NCBI RefSeq assembly: GCF_009707955.1
Contig: NZ_WMDQ01000009.1
Span: 218,800 to 282,799, forward strand
Reading direction: 5' to 3'
DNA from: Flavobacterium sp. LC2016-13
GTDB lineage: Bacteria > Bacteroidota > Bacteroidia > Flavobacteriales > Flavobacteriaceae
DNA: 64,000 bases
This document shows positions 25,251 through 32,718 of this stretch, piece by piece (the first letter of the stretch is position 1; each line of letters starts with the position of its first letter). Both the position numbers and the translations under genes were made by a program. The notes under the pieces are model-generated. The model ran no database searches. It had not been told where the DNA came from and worked only from the letters and a program-made list of their open reading frames with translations.

Positions 25251-26644
25251 TTTTCCGCCATTTCAAGGGCTGTATTCAACGCTCTTAATTTATTATAAAC
25301 TTCCTGCATTTCACTTTCTTCGTCTGAACTTGCAACGATTCCGGCACCGGCCTGGCAATGAAGTTGGTGATTTTTGCTCAGGAAAGTTCGAATCATAATC
25401 GCATGATTAAAATTTCCATCAAAATCCATAAAACCAATTGCTCCGCCATAAAAATTACGATTTGTTTTTTCGTAATCTTCGATCAATTGCATCGCTCTGT
25501 GTTTTGGTGCACCGCTTAAAGTTCCCGCAGGAAAAGTATCGGCAACAACCTGCATCGTTGTTGCTTTTTCGTGTAAATGACCTGTAACTTTAGAAACTAA
25601 GTGAATTACGTGCGAGAAAAACTGAACTTCTCTGTATTTTTCTACGTTTACATCGTGACCATTTCGGCTTAAATCATTTCTGGCCAAATCGACAAGCATT
25701 ACGTGTTCGCTGTTTTCTTTTTTATCTTCTGAAAGTTCTTTGGCTAAAAGCGCATCACGTTCGTCATTTCCCGTTCTTTTAAAAGTTCCTGCGATTGGGT
25801 GAATTTCGGCTTTTCTGTTTTTTACGATAATTTGTGCTTCGGGCGAAGACCCAAATATTTTGAAATCTCCATAATCAAAAAAGAATAGGTAAGGAGATGG
25901 ATTAATACTTCGTAAAGCTCTGTAAACATTAAATTCGTCACCTTTGAAACCTTGTGTGAAACGACGCGATAAAACCAATTGAAAAACGTCTCCGCGGAAA
26001 CAATGTTTTTTGGCTAAAGCCACATTGTGTTTGAATTCGTCATCGGTTAAGTTAGAAAAACCTTCACCTTCTTTAGTGAATTTATACGAAGCAATATTTC
26101 TGGATTGTAATAATTGTTCGATTTCAGAAATGTTGTTTCTTCCGTCAAGACTATGACAGAAAATATATGCTTCGTTTTTAAAGTGATTGATAGCGATTAT
26201 GTTTTGATAAACCGTATAAAATACATCCGGAATTGAAGTTGCATTGTCTTTTTTGGCAATTGAAACTTTCTCGAAATAACGAACAGCATCGTAAGATATG
26301 TATCCGAATAAACCATTATTAATGAATTTGAAATCGTTTTTCTCAGACTTAAACTGACTCGAAAATTCCTGAATTACTTCCGGAATATTGGTTGAAGCAT
26401 CAATTGAAATTTTTTCTGTTGTTCCGTCAGGGAAAGTCTTAGAAATAGTTTCGTTTTCGATTTTAATCGTCGCAATCGGATTGCAGCAGATGTAGGAGAA
26501 ACTGTTGTCATTTCCGTGATAATCACTACTTTCAAGTAATAAACTATTTGGAAATTTATCTCTAATTTTAAAATAAATACTTACCGGCGTGATAGTATCT
26601 GCCAGAATTTGTTTGTAGTGTGTGTTGAGTATAAAAGGTTTCAA
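25244..26644 (-). CDS. trpE: Anthranilate synthase component I (TTG start)
   Basis: This 466-residue enzyme makes anthranilate from chorismate with ammonia from TrpG. The feedback-site motif LLESSD (about residues 34-39) and the catalytic blocks NPSPYLFFFDYGDFKIFGSSPEAQI, HPIAGTFKRTGNDERDA, HVMLVDLARNDLSR and PAGTLSGAPKHRAMQLI are complete. The only start that keeps the N-terminal domain is a TTG at 26644: a stop lies five codons upstream and no ATG or GTG occurs in the first part. It is the first structural gene of the operon, about 50 bases after the attenuator stem. Confidence 0.95.
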   Translation of the reverse strand: MKPFILNTHYKQILADTITPVSIYFKIRDKFPNSLLLESSDYHGNDNSFSYICCNPIATIKIENETISKTFPDGTTEKISIDASTNIPEVIQEFSSQFKSEKNDFKFINNGLFGYISYDAVRYFEKVSIAKKDNATSIPDVFYTVYQNIIAINHFKNEAYIFCHSLDGRNNISEIEQLLQSRNIASYKFTKEGEGFSNLTDDEFKHNVALAKKHCFRGDVFQLVLSRRFTQGFKGDEFNVYRALRSINPSPYLFFFDYGDFKIFGSSPEAQIIVKNRKAEIHPIAGTFKRTGNDERDALLAKELSEDKKENSEHVMLVDLARNDLSRNGHDVNVEKYREVQFFSHVIHLVSKVTGHLHEKATTMQVVADTFPAGTLSGAPKHRAMQLIEDYEKTNRNFYGGAIGFMDFDGNFNHAIMIRTFLSKNHQLHCQAGAGIVASSDEESEMQEVYNKLRALNTALEMAEKI

Positions 26645-26695
26645 AGTATTCGTTTTTTAGTTTTTAATATATTTTTTGTATTTCAATTTTAGACC

Positions 26696-26730
26696 AAAAA
26701 AAAAGGCTTGTCGTGATGACAAGCCTTTTA
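26696..26730 (-). terminator. trp attenuator terminator
   Basis: On the minus strand the arm AAAAGGCTTGTC (26729 to 26718), loop ATCAC and arm GACAAGCCTTTT (26712 to 26701) run into eight T residues (26704-26697). It lies between the leader peptide and trpE. The loop and the start of the 3' arm (TCACGAC, 26716-26710) can instead pair with GTCGTGA at the leader peptide stop codon (26773-26767), and AGGCTT (26726-26721) can pair with AAGCTT (26763-26758), giving an antiterminator. Confidence 0.92.
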
Positions 26731-26766
26731 TATTTATAGTTTTGAAAATACCATAGGAAGCTTAGT

Positions 26767-26823
26767 TCACGACGTTTGACGTAAATTGTTCCACCACCAA
26801 GTATTGTTCATTATTGTTTTCAT
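26767..26823 (-). CDS. trpL: trp operon leader peptide with three consecutive Trp codons
   Basis: A 19-codon frame (ATG at 26823, TGA at 26767) reads MKTIMNNTWWWNNLRQTS. Codons 9-11 are TGG TGG TGG (26799-26791). It sits between a -7 promoter box (26841-26848) and the terminator at 26696-26730, directly ahead of trpE. The stop codon lies inside the segment GTCGTGA that can pair with the terminator. In the classical model, a ribosome stalled at the Trp codons leaves this segment free to form the antiterminator, while a ribosome at the stop codon covers it and lets the terminator form. The frame and structures are seen directly; the mechanism is inferred from enterobacterial trp operons. Confidence 0.92.
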   Translation of the reverse strand: MKTIMNNTWWWNNLRQTS

Positions 26824-26840
26824 ATCTTATTTTGATGTGA

Positions 26841-26848
26841 CAAAGATA
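26841..26848 (-). promoter_or_regulatory. Putative -7 box of the trp operon promoter
   Basis: On the minus strand TATCTTTG matches TAnnTTTG and lies 17 bases ahead of the leader peptide ATG. The -33 region is AT-rich without a clear TTG at the right distance. The rest of 26824-26944 shows no other feature. Confidence 0.55.
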
Positions 26849-26944
26849 TAAATGTAATTTGGATTAGAATACATAATATCTCAAAAAAAATTTTTATAAT
26901 TTCTGAAATTTGTTAAATTTTAAAAGTTAAAACCTTTTAAAACC

Positions 26945-28222
26945 TTAATTTCCAATTGCAATCGTATTGTTTAAGTTCGTTCTAAAATCAGGACTCGCTT
27001 TGATATTTGGCGATGCAAACAATTCGATATTTTTAATTTTAGTATAACTAATGTCTGATCCCGGTTTATTATAATAGGCTTGAATTGTTGAATCATTGCT
27101 TGAAGATTCACTTGTAATTCCACCATTACAATTATTAACGATCAAATTTCTTAAGGTTATTTTAGATAGATTTTCCTGTTCACTTCCTATGTTTTGTTCT
27201 AATAACGTAAAAGGAGAAAAACCTGAAATTATACTATTGGTCAGGTTAAAAAAAGTATTTTCTCTAATGTGAACAGCCTCTTTTACAAGACCTTGATTGT
27301 TTTCTTCTAAGTTAACCAAAGTAATGTTGTTGGCATTTATTTTGGTCAGCTTTTTAGACATATCAGTATTTTCAATTTTATCATAAGAATCTACCTCGAA
27401 ACATCTTGAACCTGAAATGTCTGATGAAAAAGGATGACGAATCGCAATACTATTGCTTATATTGATTTGCGCTCCTTGTGTAAAATCGAAATCATCATCT
27501 GTAGTTCTGTATGAAATTAAGTTAGTCATATTTAGATCTCCACCATAACATTCGAATGAATCGTCGTTTGAAAAACTTATCTGAATATTATTTAAAACTG
27601 TTTTTCTTCCAACACCTGCTAATGAAAGTCCGTTTAATTCTTTTAATGAGCTTAATTTTCTACCGGCATATTCAATTCTCGCATATTTTAAAATACCTGA
27701 ATTATCTTCGGCGTCCTGACCTCCATAATGATTTAATGCAGCATCTAAATCAAAAGGAAGAGTGTGCACACCTCCAAGATTATTGATAGGAGCTTTTCCC
27801 ATAATAATTATTCCACCCCAGTCTCCCGGTTTTCTGTCTGCTTTTTCTTTATTTGAAGTAAAAATAATCGGATCAGTTTCTAAACCTTCAGCAATAATTT
27901 TTGAACCATTTGTAATAACAAGAGTTCCACAAGTTTTGTCATCACCACGAATTACAGTTCCCGGCTCAATTGAAAGAACAGCATTATTGGTTACATATAC
28001 CACACCAACTAATTGATAAGTATTACGTTTTAATAATTTAGTGTCTTTATCAATCGTTCCTGCAATTATATTTGAGGCTTCGTTATATTCTGTAGTTGAA
28101 GGTTTAAAATTGGTCCAGTTTGCTAACCAGTTCGTGCTGCCAATTATTCCCTTTGGTTGTTGCGCCTGAAGAAGAAAAGTACTTAAAAGGCCTAGAATTG
28201 CAATGCTAATTTTTGTTTTCAT
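26945..28222 (-). CDS. Secreted right-handed beta-helix-like protein
   Basis: This protein has about 425 residues from the ATG at 28222, which gives a clean signal peptide (MKTKISIAILGLLSTFLLQAQ); two earlier ATGs are in frame but spoil it. The repeated pattern of short strands (VLSIEPGTVIRGDD, TLVITNGSKIIAEG, PIIFTSNKE, KPGDWGGIIIMGKAPINN) is that of a parallel beta-helix. YAGRKLSSLKELNGLSLAGVG and SNDDSFECYGGDLNMTNLIS fit a family of secreted Bacteroidota proteins often annotated only as hypothetical. No C-terminal T9SS sorting domain is evident. It stands alone upstream of the trp operon; the ligand is unknown. Confidence 0.75.
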   Translation of the reverse strand: MKTKISIAILGLLSTFLLQAQQPKGIIGSTNWLANWTNFKPSTTEYNEASNIIAGTIDKDTKLLKRNTYQLVGVVYVTNNAVLSIEPGTVIRGDDKTCGTLVITNGSKIIAEGLETDPIIFTSNKEKADRKPGDWGGIIIMGKAPINNLGGVHTLPFDLDAALNHYGGQDAEDNSGILKYARIEYAGRKLSSLKELNGLSLAGVGRKTVLNNIQISFSNDDSFECYGGDLNMTNLISYRTTDDDFDFTQGAQINISNSIAIRHPFSSDISGSRCFEVDSYDKIENTDMSKKLTKINANNITLVNLEENNQGLVKEAVHIRENTFFNLTNSIISGFSPFTLLEQNIGSEQENLSKITLRNLIVNNCNGGITSESSSNDSTIQAYYNKPGSDISYTKIKNIELFASPNIKASPDFRTNLNNTIAIGN

Positions 28223-28363
28223 AACTATGATTTTCATTTCTAGTTTTTGATATTTTTTAATAAGCTCAAAATTAGAAGGCACATGTTAATCAAACCATGA
28301 TATGATATTACGAAAGTGTTACCTTAAGGTTAATAACATCAAATTTTTGTAAATACTTTAAAA

Positions 28364-28399
28364 AAGAAACCCCAATAGATAAAACTATTGGGGTTTCTT
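28364..28399. terminator. Terminator downstream of yceI
   Basis: 15-bp perfect arms (28364-28378 and 28385-28399, core AACCCCAATAG) have an A run on the left that becomes a T run on the minus strand. It ends the marR-nitroreductase-yceI transcript. Confidence 0.88.
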
Positions 28400-28428
28400 C
28401 AATATAATGAATTAGTAAATGTGAAATA

Positions 28429-28995
28429 TTAGAATTTCAAAGATACAGCTAAATCAAATTCGTCATTGATAGTTTTGTCACCTAAACCTTCAAAGAAATT
28501 TCCTGAACCGTATTTAATATCATATTTAGTTCTGTCAACTTTGAAAGCAGTTGTAGCAGTATTTCCAGCTACAGTAATGTCAAAAGTTACTGGTTTAGTA
28601 ATTCCTTTGATAGTTAAATCAGCAGTTACTGTATAAACATCAGTTGCTTTAGCTCCGATAGTTTTGAAAACTAATTTTGCAGTTGGGAATTTATCAGTTC
28701 CAAAGAAATCATCAGCTTTTAAGTGACCATTTAATTTACCTTGGTATTCTCCAGTTAAATCTGTAGAAGTTAATGAAGTCATGTCAACAGTAAAGCTACC
28801 ACCAACTAATTTTTTTCCTTTGAAAACTACAGCACCTTCTTTAAAGTTTACAGTTCCAGAGTGTTCTCCAGTTACTTTTTTACCTACCCATTTGATAGTA
28901 GATGCTTTTGCGTCGATTTTTTTAGTTTGTGCGTTTACTGAAACGCTAGCCACTGCTACGAATAATGCTATTGCAATTGTTTTTAAATTTTTCAT
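28429..28995 (-). CDS. YceI-family lipid-binding protein
   Basis: This 188-residue periplasmic protein has a signal peptide (1-22, ending VNAQ). The YceI beta-barrel contains KIDAKASTIKWVGKKVTGEHSG at the start and TADLTIKGITKPVTFDI and FKVDRTKYDIKYGSG in the second half. YceI proteins bind isoprenoid chains such as polyprenyl compounds or quinones. It follows the nitroreductase gene by 31 bases and is probably co-transcribed with it under MarR control. Confidence 0.93.
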   Translation of the reverse strand: MKNLKTIAIALFVAVASVSVNAQTKKIDAKASTIKWVGKKVTGEHSGTVNFKEGAVVFKGKKLVGGSFTVDMTSLTSTDLTGEYQGKLNGHLKADDFFGTDKFPTAKLVFKTIGAKATDVYTVTADLTIKGITKPVTFDITVAGNTATTAFKVDRTKYDIKYGSGNFFEGLGDKTINDEFDLAVSLKF

Positions 28996-29026
28996 GTTGT
29001 TTAAATTGATTTTAGATTAATAATAA

Positions 29027-29659
29027 TTATATAGTGATAAATAATTCTTCGTGAGATTTTCTAACTTTTTTATGATGTTGAGATTCATCTTCATCATGTC
29101 TGTAACCTACAGCAGCAATTACTGTAGCACTTAGGCCAAGTTTGTCAAAACCTAAGATTTTATTAAATTCTGCCGCATTAAAACCTTCCATTGGAGTAGC
29201 ATCGATTTTTAATTCAGAAGCAGCAGCCAATAAAGTTCCCAAAGCAATATAAGTTTGTTTTGCAGTCCAGGTATTTTTTGCGTCATCAGATAAGTTTGCA
29301 ACTGTACCTTTCATCATATCGCTAAATCCAGCCAAAGCATCAGCAGGAACTCCTCTTGTTTCGCTGATATTTTTGATATAATTATCAACAGAATGTGCTC
29401 CAAGATTTACATCGTTTGCAAATACGAAAATTTGAGAAGCGTCTGTAAGTTGGGTTTGTCCGTAAGCTGCTGCTTTTAATTGCTCTCTTATTTCCGGATT
29501 TTCTACAATAACAACTCTGTATGGTTGTAATCCGTATGAAGAAGCACTTAATCTAACAGCTTCTTTTAATGTATTTAAATCTGCTGAAGAAACTTTTTTT
29601 GATGCATCATATTTTTTAGTTGCATATCTCCAGTTTAAATTGTTTAATAATGTACTCAT
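29027..29659 (-). CDS. NAD(P)H-dependent nitroreductase (NfsB-like)
   Basis: This 210-residue FMN-binding protein has the nitroreductase pattern NWRYATKKYDASKKVS (FMN phosphate site), SASSYGLQPYRVVIVENP, WTAKQTYIALGTLLAAASELKIDATPMEGFN and GYRHDEDE. It transfers two electrons from NAD(P)H to nitro compounds or quinones. It lies 11 bases after the marR gene, which suggests induction by such compounds through MarR; this is inference from the neighbourhood. Confidence 0.92.
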   Translation of the reverse strand: MSTLLNNLNWRYATKKYDASKKVSSADLNTLKEAVRLSASSYGLQPYRVVIVENPEIREQLKAAAYGQTQLTDASQIFVFANDVNLGAHSVDNYIKNISETRGVPADALAGFSDMMKGTVANLSDDAKNTWTAKQTYIALGTLLAAASELKIDATPMEGFNAAEFNKILGFDKLGLSATVIAAVGYRHDEDESQHHKKVRKSHEELFITI

Positions 29660-29670
29660 AAATGTTACTT

Positions 29671-30126
29671 TTATTGGGTTCTGTATTTCTCTAATAATTG
29701 ATTTAATAATTCTAATTCTTCCTGGCTTATATTCCGTGCAAACACATGTTCATGTTCGTCTACCTTCGGATCTAAATCTTTTAAAACATCCAAACCTTTT
29801 TGGGTTATCGCAACTTCAATTTTTCGTCTGTTTCCCGGGCAAACATTTCTTGTAACATAATCTTTCAGTAATAGTTTGTCTACTAATCGGGTTGTGTTGC
29901 TTGTTTTAGCCAGCATGCGTTCCTGTATCATACACATATTAGCAGGATTTCCTTTTTGTCCCCTTAATATGCGCAGCACATTATATTGTTCTCCGGATAA
30001 ATCATACGGTCTTATCAACTCGTTGAAATGATCCTGAATCACATTTTGTGTGTACATGATATTCAGAATAACTTTTTTCGCATTATCCATCTTAACTGTA
30101 CTTTTTATAACCTCTTCGATTGTCAT
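29671..30126 (-). CDS. MarR-family regulator
   Basis: This 151-residue protein starts at the ATG at 30126 (MTIEEVIKSTVKMDNAKK); an upstream in-frame start would run through the operators. The winged helix is LSGEQYNVLRILRGQKGNPANMCMIQERMLAKTSNTTRLVDKLLLKDYVTRNVCPGNRRKIEVAITQKG, about residues 45-115. It is the first gene of the operon with the nitroreductase and yceI. Two palindromes overlap its promoter. Confidence 0.92.
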   Translation of the reverse strand: MTIEEVIKSTVKMDNAKKVILNIMYTQNVIQDHFNELIRPYDLSGEQYNVLRILRGQKGNPANMCMIQERMLAKTSNTTRLVDKLLLKDYVTRNVCPGNRRKIEVAITQKGLDVLKDLDPKVDEHEHVFARNISQEELELLNQLLEKYRTQ

Positions 30127-30141
30127 AGTTGTAAGTGTATA

Positions 30142-30186
30142 ATTTGTATATACAAATGTATAACTTTTGATAGTTGTATATACAAA
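30142..30186 (-). promoter_or_regulatory. Two MarR operator palindromes over the promoter
   Basis: ATTTGTATATACAAAT (30142-30157) is a perfect 16-bp palindrome. TTGTATATACAA (30174-30185) repeats its core 32 bases (about three helical turns) away. On the minus strand a -7 box TACATTTG (30153-30160) lies in the first site and a TTG (30183-30185) in the second, so MarR dimers here would cover both promoter elements. Confidence 0.85.
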
Positions 30187-30331
30187 TGTCATGTTAAATT
30201 TTTGTTAATACAAATAATGTGAGTTTAACCTGTAAGAAACCTATTTAAAAACGCAAATAAAAGTAGTTTATTTTATAATGTAAAATATTGATAATTTGAT
30301 ATTTAACGATATTTTAAAACGAAAGTTGATT

Positions 30332-31909
30332 TTATTGAAATTCAGGCAGAAGAAATCCCTTTGATATCTTTTTGAAGTTTAAAATTTCTTTATTTACCCA
30401 AGCTTCATTATGCCCAAGCTCCTTTGCAAGTACTCTGGCTACCTTTTCTGAAGATTGAATAGCAGCTCTGGCGTCTAAAAATAACAAACGAACACGTCTT
30501 GCTAAAACATCATCTACAGTTCTTGCCATTTCATATCGAATCGCCCAAACCACTTCGGCCATAGTAAACTCGTGATCAGGATGTACTTTTTCTTTTAATT
30601 GAGAATCGTTTTGCTGCAATTCGATTATTTTAGGAATATCTACGCCATAGATATACAAATGGTTTTCTCTGTCCAAAGTTGTAGTAGCTTTATTGCCATG
30701 AATCGCAAGATTTTCTGTAACAGAAGGTTTTTCAGGTAGTTTTCCTGTGGCAATTGCTTTATCTATAATGTCTTCGGCGATTTTTCTATACGTTGTCCAT
30801 TTTCCACCTGTAATTGTTATTAAGCCCGTTTCTGAAACAATAATTTTATGACTTCTGGAAACTTCTTTGGTACTTTTTCCTTCTTCTTTTGGCGCTGCTA
30901 AAGGACGCAAACCTGCAAAAACAGACAAAACATCAGCTCGGGTTGGTTTTTTTGCTAAAAAATGCTGTGCTGTTTTTAAAACAAATTCAATTTCACTTTC
31001 TAAAGCAATAGGTTCTAAACTGTGTTTTTTAATTAAGGTATCAGTTGTACCAACAACAATTCGGTTATGCCAGGGCACAGCAAATAAAACGCGTCCATCG
31101 CTTGTTTTTGGAATCATTAAAGCATGTTCACCGGGTAAAAAAGATTTATCAAACACAAGATGAATTCCCTGGCTCGGAACAATATATTTTTTATAAACCT
31201 TATCGTTGAGTTTCATTATGGCATTTGTAAAAACTCCAGTCGCATTAATAATCGCAGAACCTTTTAAATCATATTTATTTCCTGTTTCGTGATCTTGTAC
31301 CTGAACCCCAATAACTTGGTTTTTATCGTCTTTTAATAAATCTATAGCTTTTATATAATTTAAAACGCAAGCACCTTTTTCAACGGCAGTTTGAGCGATA
31401 TTAATAGCCAGACGAGAATCATCAAATTGTCCATCATGATAAATAACTCCGCTTACCAAACCATTTTCTTCTACATTAGGAAGCATTTCAATTGCCTTTT
31501 TCTTAGAAATATATTTTGAACTCCCTAAACTTAAATTGCCGGCCAGTAAATCATAAATTTTTAATCCGATGGTATAAAAAGAACCGCCCCACCAATTGTA
31601 ATTTGGAATTACAAAGGATTGATTTTTGACTAAATGCCCCGCATTTTTTGCCATAATTCCCCTTTCTTTCAGAGCTTCTCTAACTAAGTGAATATCTCCT
31701 TGTTCTAAATAACGTACGCCGCCATGAACCAATTTTGTACTCCTGCTCGAAGTTCCTTTTGCAAAATCAACAGCTTCGACTAAAATTGTTTTGTAGCCTC
31801 TACTTGCAGCATCAAGAGCAGTTCCAAGACCGCTTGCTCCGCCACCAATTATAATTACATCCCAGTTTTCAGTATTTTTTAACTTCAATAATTGTTCTGA
31901 ATGTTTCAT
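30332..31909 (-). CDS. glpD: Aerobic glycerol-3-phosphate dehydrogenase
   Basis: This 525-residue FAD enzyme oxidises glycerol 3-phosphate to dihydroxyacetone phosphate and passes electrons to the quinone pool. The FAD-binding VIIIGGGASGLGTALDAASRG is at about residues 19-40, followed by the GlpD blocks GTSSRSTKLVHGGVRYLEQG and GTTDTLIKKHSLEP, the TGGKWTTYRKIAEDIID block and a C-terminal helical cap domain. It appears to be a single-gene unit; no glpK or glpF is near. Confidence 0.95.
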   Translation of the reverse strand: MKHSEQLLKLKNTENWDVIIIGGGASGLGTALDAASRGYKTILVEAVDFAKGTSSRSTKLVHGGVRYLEQGDIHLVREALKERGIMAKNAGHLVKNQSFVIPNYNWWGGSFYTIGLKIYDLLAGNLSLGSSKYISKKKAIEMLPNVEENGLVSGVIYHDGQFDDSRLAINIAQTAVEKGACVLNYIKAIDLLKDDKNQVIGVQVQDHETGNKYDLKGSAIINATGVFTNAIMKLNDKVYKKYIVPSQGIHLVFDKSFLPGEHALMIPKTSDGRVLFAVPWHNRIVVGTTDTLIKKHSLEPIALESEIEFVLKTAQHFLAKKPTRADVLSVFAGLRPLAAPKEEGKSTKEVSRSHKIIVSETGLITITGGKWTTYRKIAEDIIDKAIATGKLPEKPSVTENLAIHGNKATTTLDRENHLYIYGVDIPKIIELQQNDSQLKEKVHPDHEFTMAEVVWAIRYEMARTVDDVLARRVRLLFLDARAAIQSSEKVARVLAKELGHNEAWVNKEILNFKKISKGFLLPEFQ

Positions 31910-32038
31910 ATTGTATTGTAGTATTTTCTTTTTGGCGTTTATTATTCTGAAACAAACTTAATGAAATTAGAATGAATTGATAACGAGGTTATATTTAGAT
32001 TTTAAAAGAAATATAAAATATAGAGTAGTGCGTGCCAC

Positions 32039-32091
32039 CATTTGAGAAAAGGCCTAATAAACTTTGCGTTCATTAGGCCTTTTCTCAAATG
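32039..32091. repeat. Perfect 20-bp hairpin, CATTTGAGAAAAGGCCTAAT
   Basis: The arms 32039-32058 and 32072-32091 are exact reverse complements around 13 bases. It has no T run, so it is not a standard terminator. It begins a 319-base gene-free stretch upstream of glpD that consists of three neighbouring palindromes. Confidence 0.85.
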
Positions 32092-32156
32092 CTGTCGGGC
32101 TATCCGCACTGCTTCGGCAGTCAGCTTCTATCCCTCACGCGAGCACAAGACGCAAG
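32092..32156. repeat. REP-like element GGGCTATCCGC...TATCCCT, copy 1
   Basis: GGGCTATCCGC at 32097 and TATCCCTCACGCG near 32130 frame a short GCttcgGC hairpin. A second copy, reversed and with a longer inner hairpin, is at 39804-39875. The outer CTGTCGGG (32092-32099) can also pair with CCCGACAG at 32160-32167. Confidence 0.65.
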
Positions 32157-32200
32157 AAACCCGACAGTCCCGAAGCCTCGGGATAAAAACTGTCGGGTTT
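32157..32200. repeat. CCCGA-TCGGG-ATAAAA hairpin, copy 2
   Basis: The 12-bp perfect outer arms AAACCCGACAGT (32157-32168) and ACTGTCGGGTTT (32189-32200) surround the core CCCGAAGCCTCGGGATAAAA. The core matches that of 18529-18550, while the arms are unrelated. It may end the sulfur operon transcript on the minus strand. Confidence 0.75.
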
Positions 32201-32228
32201 GATATCGAATATATAATAAATAAAAACC

Positions 32229-32708
32229 TTAATGAGGCAATTTATCTTTAATCAAACCATAAAACCAGGTTCCTAAAATTGCACTTAATAAAGTAACCAC
32301 AATTACAGTAACTCCGGTTCCTATTTGAGCGAAAAGAGGCCCGGGACAAGCTCCGGTTATTGCCCATCCAAAACCAAACATTAATCCACCATAAATTTGC
32401 CCTTTGCTGAAAATTTTTGGCTGAATTTCTATTTTTTCACCTTGTATGGTTTTAATGTTGAATCTTTTAATCAATTGAATGGATATTACTCCAACAACAA
32501 CTGCGCTTCCAATTACACCATACATAAAGAAAGATTGTAACTGAAACATTTCCTGAATACGAAACCAGCTAATAATTTCGGCTTTTACGAATACAATTCC
32601 AAAAAAGATTCCAACCAAAAGATATTTTAAATTTGAAAAACCGGAATCTTTCAATTGACTTCCGTTGATTCCTTCTGTATCTGTATTTTTATTTTCTAAA
32701 TGAGTCAT
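32229..32708 (-). CDS. YeeE/YedE-type transporter half (DUF6691)
   Basis: This 159-residue membrane protein has four helices and the conserved cysteine motif of the family, GWAITGACPGPLFAQIGTG at about 115-133. YeeE/YedE proteins import thiosulfate or related sulfur species. The longer forms have two such halves in one chain; here they are two genes. It begins 10 bases after the other half gene (32719), so both are surely made together. Confidence 0.9.
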   Translation of the reverse strand: MTHLENKNTDTEGINGSQLKDSGFSNLKYLLVGIFFGIVFVKAEIISWFRIQEMFQLQSFFMYGVIGSAVVVGVISIQLIKRFNIKTIQGEKIEIQPKIFSKGQIYGGLMFGFGWAITGACPGPLFAQIGTGVTVIVVTLLSAILGTWFYGLIKDKLPH

Positions 32709-32718
32709 TTTTGAAATT

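Noticed and set aside
28223..28282. Upstream ATG giving a 20-residue longer beta-helix protein
   Set aside because: The extension places charged residues before the signal peptide; the ATG at 28222 gives a standard one.
30127..30192. Upstream start of the MarR protein
   Set aside because: The extra 22 residues would be translated from the operator palindromes and promoter.
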